Below, in pieces: positions 55,534 to 64,000 of a stretch of 64,000 nucleotides of DNA; within the stretch, counting starts at the first letter, position 1, and every line of letters begins with the position of its first letter. Both the position numbers and the translations under genes were made by a program. The notes under the pieces were generated by a model, which did no database searches, was not told the DNA's origin, and saw nothing but the letters and a program-made list of their open reading frames with translations. Origin of the DNA: Marinobacter shengliensis (GTDB lineage Bacteria > Pseudomonadota > Gammaproteobacteria > Pseudomonadales > Oleiphilaceae); contig NZ_PXNO01000003.1 in assembly GCF_003007715.1 (NCBI RefSeq), positions 31,288 to 95,287 on the forward strand, in the 5' to 3' direction.

Positions 55534-55926
55534 CTAGAATACGGTGCAGATGACTTCGCCACCCACGCCTGCAGCACGTGCGGCGCGGTCTGTCATAACG
55601 CCCTTGGACGTTGAGACAATCGCGACTCCCAGACCGCCGGAAACCTTCGGCAGCTCCCCAGCGCCTTTGTACTGGCGCAGACTCGGACGGCTGACCCGCT
55701 TGATCTCTTCGATAACCGGCTTGCCGCCGAAGTATTTCAGAGTGATGGTCAGCTCGGGCTTCGCGTCAGCTGAAACAGAAAAATCTGCTACGTAGCCTTC
55801 GTCCTTAAGGACCTGGGCCACGGAGACCTTCATTTTTGAAGACGGCATCGTCACATCAGCTTTCGATGCCATCTGGGCATTACGGATACGGGTAAACATA
55901 TCCGCAAGCGTGTCTTGCATACTCAT
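55534..55926 (-). CDS. rpsH: 30S ribosomal protein S8
   Basis: A 130-residue S8 starting [18 protein letters not shown], ending with [11 protein letters not shown]. In E. coli S8 represses the spc operon. The start at 55926 matches the family; reading upstream adds residues without homology. Confidence 0.97.
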   Translation of the reverse strand: MSMQDTLADMFTRIRNAQMASKADVTMPSSKMKVSVAQVLKDEGYVADFSVSADAKPELTITLKYFGGKPVIEEIKRVSRPSLRQYKGAGELPKVSGGLGVAIVSTSKGVMTDRAARAAGVGGEVICTVF

Positions 55927-55989
55927 TAGTATGAGGCTCCTGATCTTTTTAGTTGTGCAGCGGCGTGCCGCACCGCTTACCAACAGGCA

Positions 55990-56005
55990 CCTGACCGAAG
56001 TCAGG
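55990..56005 (-). other. Stable UUCG-type hairpin between rpsN and rpsH
   Basis: On the minus strand CCTGAC-TTCG-GTCAGG, a 6-bp stem with a C(UUCG)G tetraloop, 10 bases after the rpsN stop. No T run follows. It may be an mRNA processing or stability element. Confidence 0.6.
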
Positions 56006-56014
56006 CGACCTATC

Positions 56015-56320
56015 TTACCAGCTTGCCTTGGTCAGGCCCGGAACGTCACCGCGCATGCCGTACTCACGGAGTTTGATCCGTGACAGTTCGAACTTGCGCA
56101 GAACGCCGTGGGGACGACCAGTCACCTGGCAACGATTCCGAAGACGTGAGGGACTCGCATCACGAGGCAGCTGTTGCAGCTTCATTTGTGCGTTCCAACG
56201 ATCTTCTTCGCTGGTATTCGGGTTTTTGATAATCGCCTTGAGCTCGGCGCGCTTGGCTGCGAATTTAGCCACAGTCTTTTCGCGCTTGAGCTCACGGTTT
56301 TTCATTGAAACCTTCGCCAT
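56015..56320 (-). CDS. rpsN: 30S ribosomal protein S14 (zinc-free type)
   Basis: A 101-residue long-form S14 without the CxxC zinc pairs. Contains [20 protein letters not shown] and ends [10 protein letters not shown]. It sits in the small-subunit head. Confidence 0.97.
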   Translation of the reverse strand: MAKVSMKNRELKREKTVAKFAAKRAELKAIIKNPNTSEEDRWNAQMKLQQLPRDASPSRLRNRCQVTGRPHGVLRKFELSRIKLREYGMRGDVPGLTKASW

Positions 56321-56332
56321 GTCACTCGTTCC

Positions 56333-56872
56333 TTATTTCTTGAACGGAAAGCCAAAGGCTTTCAACAGTTCGCGACCTTCGTCGTCGGTACCGGCAGTGG
56401 TGGTGATGGTGATATCCAGCCCGCGGATCTTGTCGACTTTGTCGTACTCGATCTCAGGGAAGATGATCTGCTCACGAACACCCATGCTGTAGTTACCGCG
56501 ACCGTCGAAGGATTTCGGGTTCAGACCGCGGAAGTCACGAATGCGGGGAACCGCAATGTGCACCAGGCGATCAAAGAAATCCCACATACGCTCACCGCGC
56601 AGGGTCACCTTACAGCCAATCGGCCAACCTTCACGGATTTTGAAACCCGCTACGGATTTGCGTGCCTTGGTAACAACCGCCTTTTGACCCGCCAGACGCT
56701 CAAGATCCGCCACAGCGTTTTCAATCAGCTTTTTGTCACCAACCGCTTCGCCAACACCCATGTTCAGGGTGATTTTCTCGATACGCGGCACCTGCATAAC
56801 GTTCTTGTAACCGAACTCTTTCTGCAGGGCGGGTACCACTTCCTTAGTGTACTGCTCTTTCATGTTAAGCAT
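56333..56872 (-). CDS. rplE: 50S ribosomal protein L5
   Basis: A 179-residue L5 that binds 5S rRNA and contacts P-site tRNA. Starts [20 protein letters not shown] and has [17 protein letters not shown] and [20 protein letters not shown] segment (here [17 protein letters not shown]). ATG 56872 gives the E. coli length; ATG 56863 is an alternative. Confidence 0.96.
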   Translation of the reverse strand: MLNMKEQYTKEVVPALQKEFGYKNVMQVPRIEKITLNMGVGEAVGDKKLIENAVADLERLAGQKAVVTKARKSVAGFKIREGWPIGCKVTLRGERMWDFFDRLVHIAVPRIRDFRGLNPKSFDGRGNYSMGVREQIIFPEIEYDKVDKIRGLDITITTTAGTDDEGRELLKAFGFPFKK

Positions 56873-56887
56873 CGTAACCACCACCGC

Positions 56888-57208
56888 TTACTGGTTATCG
56901 ACAGCTTCGTTCGTGGACTTGAAGATCCGCACTTTGCTGCCGTCTTCCTTGGTCTGGAAGCCAACACGATCGGCTTTGCCGGTCTGCGGATTAAAAATAG
57001 CCACGTTGGAAGCCTGGATAGGCGCTTCTTTTTCGACGATACCACCCGGGGTGCCGAGCATCGGGTTCGGCTTGGTGTGCTTCTTCATCATATTGATGCC
57101 AGAAACAATCACACGGCCGTCGTCCTGAACCTTCAGGACTTTACCACGTTTGCCTTTGTCTTTCCCCGTGGTGACGATTACTTCGTCATCTCGTTTGATC
57201 TTTTTCAT
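56888..57208 (-). CDS. rplX: 50S ribosomal protein L24
   Basis: A 106-residue L24 with the KOW motif ([20 protein letters not shown]) and [20 protein letters not shown]. An assembly initiator of the large subunit. Confidence 0.97.
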   Translation of the reverse strand: MKKIKRDDEVIVTTGKDKGKRGKVLKVQDDGRVIVSGINMMKKHTKPNPMLGTPGGIVEKEAPIQASNVAIFNPQTGKADRVGFQTKEDGSKVRIFKSTNEAVDNQ

Positions 57209-57225
57209 AACCGGCCTCTGGTCCT

Positions 57226-57594
57226 TTAAAGTACTTCGGGTGCCAGTGAGATAATCTTCATGAACTTCTCGTTACGCAGTTCACGGGTAACCGGTCCGAA
57301 GATACGGGTACCAATGGGAGCGTCCTGATTGTTCAGAAGTACCGCCGCGTTACCGTCAAAACGGATCAATGAACCGTCCGGACGACGCACACCCTTACGG
57401 GTACGTACTACAACAGCCTTGAGGACCTGGCCTTTCTTCACCTTACCGCGGGGGATGGCTTCCTTAACGGTTACCTTGATGATATCCCCAACGCTCGCAT
57501 AACGCCGGTGAGATCCGCCCAGGACCTTGATGCACATAACCTGACGTGCACCACTGTTATCCGCGACTTCAAGCATTGTTTGAGTCTGAATCAT
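57226..57594 (-). CDS. rplN: 50S ribosomal protein L14
   Basis: A 122-residue L14, [20 protein letters not shown] start, full length. First gene of the spc-type set. It contributes to an intersubunit bridge. No separate promoter was visible in the 18-base gap to rpsQ. Confidence 0.98.
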   Translation of the reverse strand: MIQTQTMLEVADNSGARQVMCIKVLGGSHRRYASVGDIIKVTVKEAIPRGKVKKGQVLKAVVVRTRKGVRRPDGSLIRFDGNAAVLLNNQDAPIGTRIFGPVTRELRNEKFMKIISLAPEVL

Positions 57595-57612
57595 GGTTGT
57601 TCTCCGGGCGAA

Positions 57613-57879
57613 TTACACCTTGGACGCGCGTTCGGTGACTTCCACCAGGGCCCAGCTTTTGGTCTTGGAGACCGGGCGGGTTTCCTGAATGGTTACGATG
57701 TCGCCGATGTTGCACTGATTGCTTTCATCGTGCGCATGGATCTTGGTCGAGCGCTTCATGTACTTGCCGTACAGAGGATGTTTCACCTGACGCTCAACCA
57801 GGACCACGATGGACTTATCCATCTTGTTGCTCACGACCTTGCCGCTCAGAGTTCTGGCAGTTTGGGTAGCTTCGGTCAT
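57613..57879 (-). CDS. rpsQ: 30S ribosomal protein S17
   Basis: An 88-residue S17, OB fold, with [20 protein letters not shown] and [22 protein letters not shown] 57879 chosen for family length. End of the S10 set. Confidence 0.97.
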   Translation of the reverse strand: MTEATQTARTLSGKVVSNKMDKSIVVLVERQVKHPLYGKYMKRSTKIHAHDESNQCNIGDIVTIQETRPVSKTKSWALVEVTERASKV

Positions 57880-57880
57880 G

Positions 57881-58072
57881 TCACTGTCCTGCCTTTTCAT
57901 TCAATACCGTTTTAACGCGAGCGATATCGCGCTTCACCTTGCCGAGGAGGTGAGACTGATTCAGCTGACCTGTCGCTTTGCGCATGCGCAGGTTGAACTG
58001 CTCCTTCAGGAGGTCGATCAGCTCTTTGTTCAGCTCCTCGACTGACTTTTCACGCAGCTCTGTTGCATTCAT
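57881..58072 (-). CDS. rpmC: 50S ribosomal protein L29
   Basis: A 63-residue two-helix L29: [23 protein letters not shown] at 58072 overlaps the rplP stop by one base (TGATG). It lies near the exit tunnel. Confidence 0.96.
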   Translation of the reverse strand: MNATELREKSVEELNKELIDLLKEQFNLRMRKATGQLNQSHLLGKVKRDIARVKTVLNEKAGQ

Positions 58073-58485
58073 CACATCACCGTCCTCGTTACAAAGGTGG
58101 TCTGTACCGGCAGTTTGGCCGCTGCAAGAGTGAAGGCCTCACGAGCGATTTCCTCGGAAACACCTTCCATCTCATACAACATACGGCCTGGCTGAATTTC
58201 AGCCACCCAATACTCGACAGAACCTTTACCTTTACCCATCCGTACTTCAAGCGGCTTACCGGTGATCGGCTTGTCCGGGAAAACCCGGATCCAGATCTTA
58301 CCGCCCCGCTTGATACGACGTGTCATAGTACGACGTGCCGCCTCAATCTGGCGCGCAGTTATACGCCCGCGACTGGTCGCTTTCAATCCGTATTCACCGA
58401 AGCTCACCTTGTTGGCGCGGTGAGCAAGACCGGTGTTACGGCCTTTCATTACCTTGCGGAATTTGGTGCGTTTTGGTTGCAGCAT
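58072..58485 (-). CDS. rplP: 50S ribosomal protein L16
   Basis: A 137-residue L16, [20 protein letters not shown] start, with [19 protein letters not shown]. It organises the peptidyl-transferase region and A site. Confidence 0.98.
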   Translation of the reverse strand: MLQPKRTKFRKVMKGRNTGLAHRANKVSFGEYGLKATSRGRITARQIEAARRTMTRRIKRGGKIWIRVFPDKPITGKPLEVRMGKGKGSVEYWVAEIQPGRMLYEMEGVSEEIAREAFTLAAAKLPVQTTFVTRTVM

Positions 58486-58497
58486 AAGAGTGCCCCT

Positions 58498-59181
58498 TTA
58501 CTTAGAACCTTTCTTCCCAGAGGCTTTCTTGTCAGCACGGACCTGCTCCATACCACCAAGAATCTCACCTTTGAAGATCCATACCTTTACGCCGATAACG
58601 CCGTAAGTGGTGTGCGCTTCATAGGTTGCATAATCAATATCTGCACGTAATGTGTGCAGAGGTACACGACCTTCGCGATACCACTCGGAACGTGCGATTT
58701 CAGCACCCCCAAGACGACCGCCAACCTGAATCTTGATACCCTTGGCACCCTGACGCATGGCGTTCTGAACCGCACGCTTCATAGCGCGACGGAACATCAC
58801 ACGACGCTCCAGCTGACCGGCAACGTTTTGCGCTACCAGGCGGGCATCCAGGTCCGGCTTGCGGACTTCTTCGATGTTGATGTGCACAGGCACACCCATC
58901 ATGTCGCTGACTTCGCGACGCAGACGGTCAACATCTTCACCCTTCTTACCGATAACAATACCGGGGCGGGCGGTATGGATCGTGATCCGGGCGTTCTGAG
59001 CAGGGCGCTCGATCACGATCTTGCTGACAGACGCCTTAACCAGACGCTTGTCCAGGAACTCGCGAACCTGAATATCATTCAGCAGATTCTTCGCGTAGTC
59101 CTTCTTGTCGGCATACCACACTGAGTTGTGCTCTTTGATCACACCCAGGCGCATGCCGGTTGGATTTACTTTATGACCCAT
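58498..59181 (-). CDS. rpsC: 30S ribosomal protein S3
   Basis: A 227-residue S3 with a KH domain (about 40-110, [20 protein letters not shown]) and C-terminal [14 protein letters not shown]. Part of the mRNA entry helicase. Confidence 0.98.
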   Translation of the reverse strand: MGHKVNPTGMRLGVIKEHNSVWYADKKDYAKNLLNDIQVREFLDKRLVKASVSKIVIERPAQNARITIHTARPGIVIGKKGEDVDRLRREVSDMMGVPVHINIEEVRKPDLDARLVAQNVAGQLERRVMFRRAMKRAVQNAMRQGAKGIKIQVGGRLGGAEIARSEWYREGRVPLHTLRADIDYATYEAHTTYGVIGVKVWIFKGEILGGMEQVRADKKASGKKGSK

Positions 59182-59192
59182 CTGAGCATCTC

Positions 59193-59525
59193 CTACTTGT
59201 CGGCGACCTTGACGGTGATATGACAGGTGCGCTTGAAAATACGGTCAGCGCGCCCCTTGGCTCGAGCTTTGATTCGCTTGAGCGTTGGGCCCTCATCCAC
59301 CATGACAGTGGAAACCCGCAGATCATCTACGTCCAGACCTTCGTTGTGCTCAGCGTTGGCAATGGCGGATTCAAGAGCTTTCTTGATCACAACCGCTGCC
59401 TTCTTAGGGCTGAAAGTCAGAATGTTCAGGGCGTCCTCAACAGCCTTGCCGCGTACCTGGTCGGCAACAAGACGTGCTTTCTGAGCTGAGAGGCGAGCGC
59501 CCTTGTACTTGGCTGCTACTTCCAT
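59193..59525 (-). CDS. rplV: 50S ribosomal protein L22
   Basis: A 110-residue L22 with the tunnel-lining loop ([20 protein letters not shown]). ATG 59525 ([20 protein letters not shown]) gives the family length. Confidence 0.97.
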   Translation of the reverse strand: MEVAAKYKGARLSAQKARLVADQVRGKAVEDALNILTFSPKKAAVVIKKALESAIANAEHNEGLDVDDLRVSTVMVDEGPTLKRIKARAKGRADRIFKRTCHITVKVADK

Positions 59526-59541
59526 TTCTATTACCTCACAA

Positions 59542-59817
59542 TCAGCGTTTAGCTTTCTTGTCGGCCGCATGACCACGATAAGTACGCGTTGCCGCGAACT
59601 CACCCAGTTTATGTCCGACCATATCTTCGGTGACATAAACCGGCACGTGCTGCTTGCCGTTGTGGACTGCAATGGTCAGGCCTACCATCTCCGGAAAGAT
59701 TGTTGACCGGCGGGACCAGGTTTTGATCGGCCGCTTGTCACTTGTTTCCAGAGCTGCCTCGACCTTCTTCAACAGATGCAGGTCTATAAAAGGACCTTTC
59801 TTCAAAGAACGTGGCAC
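59542..59817 (-). CDS. rpsS: 30S ribosomal protein S19
   Basis: A 91-residue S19 starting [20 protein letters not shown], with [20 protein letters not shown]. Located in the small-subunit head. Confidence 0.98.
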   Translation of the reverse strand: MPRSLKKGPFIDLHLLKKVEAALETSDKRPIKTWSRRSTIFPEMVGLTIAVHNGKQHVPVYVTEDMVGHKLGEFAATRTYRGHAADKKAKR

Positions 59818-59840
59818 AGCATTTACCTCTATGTAGTCGT

Positions 59841-60668
59841 TTACTTGGCTGAACGACGACGTACTATCATCTTGTCAGTACGTTTGTTCTTACGAGTCTT
59901 ATGCCCTTTGGTCGGAACACCCCACGGAGTAACCGGGTGACGCCCGCCAGAGGTACGCCCTTCACCACCACCATGTGGGTGGTCAACTGGGTTCATAGCA
60001 ACACCACGTACTGTTGGACGTTTACCGCGCCAACGTGATGCACCCGCTTTACCAAGCTGCTTGAGGCTGTGCTCGCTGTTGGACACTTCACCCAGCGTTG
60101 CACGGCAATCTACAAGCACCTTACGCATTTCACCTGAACGCAGGCGGATAGTGGCATAAGCCCCTTCCCGAGCTACCAGCTGTACGGATGCGCCCGCGGA
60201 GCGAGCCAGCTGGGCACCTTTGCCAGGCTTGAGTTCGACGCAGTGGATCACAGAACCAACCGGAATGTTCCGGAGCGGCAGAGTGGAGCCCACCTTAATC
60301 GGCGCGTCGACGCCGGACCGCACAGGATCACCTGCCTTCATACCTTTGGGAGCGATGATGTAGCGACGCTCGCCATCGGAGTACTTCAGCAGCGCGATGT
60401 GCGCAGAGCGGTTAGGATCATATTCCAGGCGTTCAATAACCGCCGGGATACCATCTTTGGTCCGCTTGAAATCAATTACACGGTAGTGCTGCTTGTGGCC
60501 ACCACCAATGTGACGAGTAGTAATGCGGCCAGCGTTGTTACGACCACCTGACTTACTCTTAGTTTCTACCAACGGCTCGTAAGGACGTCCTTTGTGCAGA
60601 TCCGGGTTGTAAAGTTTTACAACGTGACGGCGTCCGGCAGATGTTGGCTTGGTTTTGACGATCGGCAT
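59841..60668 (-). CDS. rplB: 50S ribosomal protein L2
   Basis: A 275-residue L2 with [23 protein letters not shown] start region ([20 protein letters not shown]) and the peptidyl-transferase-near [20 protein letters not shown]. Confidence 0.98.
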   Translation of the reverse strand: MPIVKTKPTSAGRRHVVKLYNPDLHKGRPYEPLVETKSKSGGRNNAGRITTRHIGGGHKQHYRVIDFKRTKDGIPAVIERLEYDPNRSAHIALLKYSDGERRYIIAPKGMKAGDPVRSGVDAPIKVGSTLPLRNIPVGSVIHCVELKPGKGAQLARSAGASVQLVAREGAYATIRLRSGEMRKVLVDCRATLGEVSNSEHSLKQLGKAGASRWRGKRPTVRGVAMNPVDHPHGGGEGRTSGGRHPVTPWGVPTKGHKTRKNKRTDKMIVRRRSAK

Positions 60669-60685
60669 ATTACGACCCCTTTACC

Positions 60686-60979
60686 TTATTCCACATCCAG
60701 AAAATCGATGTCCTGACCTTCTGCCAGCTTGACGTAAGCCTTACGAATGTCATTACGCTTGCCGAACCCGCGGATAGTGCGCTTGAGCTTACCCTTACGG
60801 TTCAGAACCTGAACACCTTCGACGGTGACGTTGAACAGCTGCTCAACGGCTTTCTTGATCTCCGGCTTGGTGGCGTCTGGTGCTACACGGAATACCACCT
60901 GACCACGCTCGGCTGCCAGAGACGCTTTCTCTGATACGTGCGGCCCCAGCAGGACCTTATAAATACGTTCCTGATTCAT
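60686..60979 (-). CDS. rplW: 50S ribosomal protein L23
   Basis: A 97-residue L23, [20 protein letters not shown] start. Docking site for trigger factor and SRP at the exit tunnel. ATGA overlap with rplD. Confidence 0.97.
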   Translation of the reverse strand: MNQERIYKVLLGPHVSEKASLAAERGQVVFRVAPDATKPEIKKAVEQLFNVTVEGVQVLNRKGKLKRTIRGFGKRNDIRKAYVKLAEGQDIDFLDVE

Positions 60980-61581
60980 CCCAGCATCTCCTCGATCTTC
61001 TTCAGAGCGGGAACAGTTACCACAACGTTCTCGTAGGCAACCAGGCTGACCGGATCCAGACCTGCCACGTCGCGAACATCCACGTGAGGAATGTTGCGGG
61101 AAGCCAGGTGCAGGTTCTGCTCAACGCTATCGGAAAGAATCAGAGCGTTAGATACGCCCAGATCCTTCAGCTTGGCGGTGAACGCCTTGGTCTTGGGACT
61201 GTCAACGTTCATATCGTCAACAACCACCAGACGCTCCTGACGGACCAGCTCGGAAAGAATGGAACACATAGCCGCACGATACATCTTGCGGTTAACTTTC
61301 TGTTCGAAATCACGGGGCTTGGCCGCAAAAGTTACGCCGCCTGAACGCCAGATCGGGCTACGAATGGTGCCCGCACGAGCGCGACCGGTGCCCTTCTGAC
61401 GCCACGGCTTCTTGCCACCGCCACTGACTTCGGAACGTGTTTTCTGAGCCTTGGTACCCTGACGGCCAGCTGCCATGTAGGCAGTTACCACCTGGTGCAC
61501 CAGTGCTTCATTAAAATCTTTGGCAAACGCAGCGTCGGAAACAGAAATCCCCTTGCCGCTACCAGTAATTGTCAATTCCAT
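60976..61581 (-). CDS. rplD: 50S ribosomal protein L4
   Basis: A 201-residue L4 with the tunnel loop segment [20 protein letters not shown]. In E. coli it also represses the S10 operon through a long leader, which seems absent here. Confidence 0.97.
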   Translation of the reverse strand: MELTITGSGKGISVSDAAFAKDFNEALVHQVVTAYMAAGRQGTKAQKTRSEVSGGGKKPWRQKGTGRARAGTIRSPIWRSGGVTFAAKPRDFEQKVNRKMYRAAMCSILSELVRQERLVVVDDMNVDSPKTKAFTAKLKDLGVSNALILSDSVEQNLHLASRNIPHVDVRDVAGLDPVSLVAYENVVVTVPALKKIEEMLG

Positions 61582-61592
61582 CGCACCGCTCC

Positions 61593-62231
61593 TCAGGCTT
61601 TAACTGCAGGCTTGATGACAACGTCGCCGCCAGTCGCACCAGGTACGGCACCACTTACCAGCAGCAGGTTGCGCTCGGCATCGACACGGACGATTTTCAG
61701 GTTCTGCACAGTGACCTGCGCGTTACCCATCTGACCGGCCATCTTTTTACCCTTGAATACCTTGCCCGGAGTCTGGTTCTGACCAATAGAACCCGGAGCA
61801 CGATGAGACAGGGAGTTACCGTGAGTAGCGTCCTGCATGGAGAAGTTCCAGCGCTTGACACCACCCTGGAAGCCCTTACCTTTGGACTGACCAGTGGCAT
61901 CAACCACCTGACCGTCTTCAAACACAGAGACTGTCAGCTCGCCGCCTGCAGCGAGGTCTTCACCTTCGCCATCAGCCAGACGAAATTCCCACACGCCACG
62001 ACCAGCTTCAACACCTGCTTTCGCAAAGTGACCAGCAGCAGCCTTGCTCACGCGGGAGGCACGACGAGAACCTACGGTTACCTGCACAGCGCGGTAGCCG
62101 TCGTTTTCGAGAGTTTTCAGTTGGGTAATGCGGTTGGGCTCAACCTCGATTACCGTTACGGGCAATGCCTGCCCCTCGTCCGTAAAAATACGGGTCATAC
62201 CGGCCTTACGACCGACAACACCAATTGCCAT
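61593..62231 (-). CDS. rplC: 50S ribosomal protein L3
   Basis: A 212-residue L3, [20 protein letters not shown] start. Conserved [20 protein letters not shown] with the Gln methylated by PrmB. Assembly initiator. Confidence 0.98.
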   Translation of the reverse strand: MAIGVVGRKAGMTRIFTDEGQALPVTVIEVEPNRITQLKTLENDGYRAVQVTVGSRRASRVSKAAAGHFAKAGVEAGRGVWEFRLADGEGEDLAAGGELTVSVFEDGQVVDATGQSKGKGFQGGVKRWNFSMQDATHGNSLSHRAPGSIGQNQTPGKVFKGKKMAGQMGNAQVTVQNLKIVRVDAERNLLLVSGAVPGATGGDVVIKPAVKA

Positions 62232-62306
62232 GTTTCACCTCTTAAGTGTACGGGGCTTGCACCCTCTATGGCCTGTGACAGTTACACAGACTAATACCGG
62301 GCGGTA

Positions 62307-62618
62307 TTAGCCGAGGCTGATCTGAACGTCTACACCTGCTGCCAGGTCCAGTTTCATCAGAGCATCCACTGTCTTCTCCGTCGGCTCAACAATGTCGAGC
62401 AAACGCTTGTGGGTACGAATTTCATACTGATCACGCGCGTCTTTATTGACGTGCGGAGAGATCAATACCGTGTACTTTTCCTTGCGCGTCGGCAGAGGAA
62501 TAGGACCACGCACCTGAGCGCCGGTCCGCTTGGCGGTATCGACGATCTCCTGCGTGGACTGGTCGATCAGGCGATAATCAAACGCCTTCAACCGGATTCG
62601 AATCTTTTGGCTTTGCAT
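62307..62618 (-). CDS. rpsJ: 30S ribosomal protein S10
   Basis: A 103-residue S10, [20 protein letters not shown] start. Also NusE in antitermination. First gene of the S10 operon; GTGGAG lies before the ATG. Confidence 0.98.
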
Positions 62619-62679
62619 GATGCACCAAACTCCACTCGTAGCAGCTACTAGTTAGCCGACCTTCAAAAAAAGGAGCCGC

Positions 62680-62708
62680 ATTGTATGCATAATACCCAAC
62701 CCTGTCAA
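62680..62708 (-). promoter_or_regulatory. Strong sigma-70 promoter of the S10 operon
   Basis: TTGACA, 17-base spacer, TACAAT on the minus strand. Predicted start near 62673, leader of about 55 bases to rpsJ. Confidence 0.85.
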
Positions 62709-62755
62709 CATCATTGATATTGACGGAGGTCAGGCAGACTTTGCGACTTAAACAG

Positions 62756-62786
62756 AAAAAGGGGCTGAACCAGTCAGCCCCTTTTT
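62756..62786 (-). terminator. Rho-independent terminator of tuf
   Basis: AAAAAGGGGCTGA and TCAGCCCCTTTTT form a 13-bp stem with a 5-base loop, 19 bases after the tuf stop. It separates tuf from the S10 promoter and can work in both directions. Confidence 0.92.
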
Positions 62787-62804
62787 CCTGATCAAACGAG
62801 CAGA

Positions 62805-64000
62805 TTACTCGATGATCTTGGAGACCACGCCGGCACCAACGGTACGGCCGCCTTCGCGAATCGCGAAGCGCAGACCATCTTCCATGGCGATCGGAGCGAT
62901 CAGGGTAACAGTCATTTTCACGTTGTCACCCGGCATTACCATTTCAACGCCTTCCGGCAGTTCACAAGAACCGGTTACATCAGTAGTCCGGAAGTAGAAC
63001 TGCGGACGGTAGCCCTTGAAGAACGGAGTATGACGACCACCTTCTTCTTTGGACAGTACGTACACTTCACACTCGAACTTGGTGTGCGGCTTGATGGAGC
63101 CCGGTACACACAGAACCTGACCACGCTCAACGTCGTCACGCTTGGTACCACGCAGCAGAACACCTACGTTCTCACCGGCACGACCTTCGTCCAGCAGCTT
63201 GCGGAACATCTCAACACCAGTACAGGTGGTCTTGGTGGTGTCGCGGATACCCACGATTTCCACTTCGTCACCTACTTTGATGATGCCACGCTCTACACGA
63301 CCGGTAACAACGGTACCACGACCAGAGATGGAGAATACGTCCTCGATCGGCATCAGGAACGGCTGATCAATCGCACGCTCCGGCTCAGGGATGTAGTCGT
63401 CCAGGGCTTCTACCAGCTTCTTAACAGCGGTAGTACCCATCTCGTTGTCGTCTTTACCTTCCAGAGCCATCAGCGCAGAACCGGTGATGATCGGAGTGTC
63501 GTCACCCGGGAAGTCGTACTGGCTCAGCAGGTCACGAACTTCCATCTCTACCAGCTCAAGCAGCTCTTCATCGTCTACCATGTCCGCTTTGTTCAGGAAC
63601 ACAACGATGAACGGTACACCAACCTGACGGGACAGCAGGATGTGCTCACGAGTCTGCGGCATGGGGCCGTCAGCTGCGGAGCAAACCAGGATAGCGCCGT
63701 CCATCTGGGCAGCACCGGTGATCATGTTCTTAACATAATCCGCGTGGCCCGGGCAGTCTACGTGTGCGTAGTGACGGGTCGGAGAATCGTACTCAACGTG
63801 AGAGGTCGCGATGGTGATACCACGCGCACGCTCTTCCGGTGCGTTATCGATCTGATCGAAAGCACGGCTCTCACCAGTACCCCATACTTCGTGACATACA
63901 CGAGTCAGGGCGGCTGTCAGAGTGGTCTTACCATGGTCAACGTGACCAATGGTGCCCACGTTTACGTGCGGCTTGTTACGCTCAAACTTTGCTTTAGACA
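62805..64000 (-). CDS. tuf: Elongation factor Tu (partial, lacks first base of start codon)
   Basis: The minus strand opens with TG TCT AAA GCA, so the A of the ATG lies one base outside the window. The protein would be 398 residues: [20 protein letters not shown] (G1 GHVDHGKTT), [31 protein letters not shown], domains 2 and 3, ending GVVSKIIE. It delivers aminoacyl-tRNA to the ribosome. It keeps its own terminator; its promoter is outside the window. Confidence 0.98.
   Translation of the reverse strand, partial: SKAKFERNKPHVNVGTIGHVDHGKTTLTAALTRVCHEVWGTGESRAFDQIDNAPEERARGITIATSHVEYDSPTRHYAHVDCPGHADYVKNMITGAAQMDGAILVCSAADGPMPQTREHILLSRQVGVPFIVVFLNKADMVDDEELLELVEMEVRDLLSQYDFPGDDTPIITGSALMALEGKDDNEMGTTAVKKLVEALDDYIPEPERAIDQPFLMPIEDVFSISGRGTVVTGRVERGIIKVGDEVEIVGIRDTTKTTCTGVEMFRKLLDEGRAGENVGVLLRGTKRDDVERGQVLCVPGSIKPHTKFECEVYVLSKEEGGRHTPFFKGYRPQFYFRTTDVTGSCELPEGVEMVMPGDNVKMTVTLIAPIAMEDGLRFAIREGGRTVGAGVVSKIIE

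Noticed and set aside
1..64000. CRISPR arrays, insertion sequences, prophage, tRNA or rRNA genes
   Set aside because: No regularly spaced repeats, transposase or integrase frames, tRNA cloverleaf with CCA end, or rRNA segments were seen.

Overview
The window reads as a chromosomal segment of a marine gammaproteobacterium close to Marinobacter. This is inferred from gene content, gene order and protein style; no database search was possible. Supporting signs are the glnE-ilvE-LPS core neighbourhood, the rplQ / uvrA / MFS / ssb neighbourhood known from Pseudomonas-type genomes, sigma-54 / NtrC control of glnA, and a complete MSHA type IV pilus locus. Almost all of the DNA is coding. I see no tRNA, rRNA, CRISPR array, insertion sequence or prophage gene.

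Layout. (1) 1-7112: end of an LPS core / O-antigen cluster (O-antigen ligase, a family 4 glycosyltransferase, Kdo kinase), then ilvE and glnE. (2) 7193-15565: a potassium channel and MgtE magnesium transporter pair, a CYTH triphosphatase-like protein, a porin, dtd, a prolyl aminopeptidase and typA. (3) 15566-20855: a nitrogen-control block with glnA, a small DUF4124 protein, and ntrB-ntrC. NtrC-type palindromes and two sigma-54 promoter matches frame it. GlnE, which adenylylates GlnA, is also in the window. (4) 20863-26933: an orphan LuxR-type response regulator, a FecA-like TonB-dependent receptor, and a dedicated TonB-ExbD-ExbD-ExbB set, divergent from a periplasmic cupredoxin. (5) 26947-43743: a 17-gene MSHA pilus operon on the minus strand, mshI to mshQ, nearly all joined by start/stop overlaps. 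(6) 43956-48925: ssb, a YajR-like MFS transporter and uvrA. (7) 48993-64000: the entire S10-spc-alpha ribosomal supercluster on the minus strand, from tuf (cut by one base at the window edge) to rplQ, including rpmJ, secY and rpoA.

How the parts work together. NtrB/NtrC probably activate glnA and their own operon through sigma-54, while GlnE adjusts GlnA activity by adenylylation. ExbB, two ExbDs and TonB probably energise the linked outer-membrane receptor. The second ExbD has Asn in place of the proton-carrying Asp, so the stator may be asymmetric. The MSHA genes encode a complete surface adhesion pilus with a probable c-di-GMP-responsive ATPase (MshE) and a lectin-like putative tip protein (MshQ). 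The ribosomal cluster has recognisable sigma-70 promoters before rpsJ and before rpsM. The most unusual points are the Asp-to-Asn ExbD paralogue, a potassium channel whose RCK domain lacks the usual glycine motif, the arrangement of NtrC sites, and a 30-bp inverted repeat that coincides with the alpha-operon promoter.
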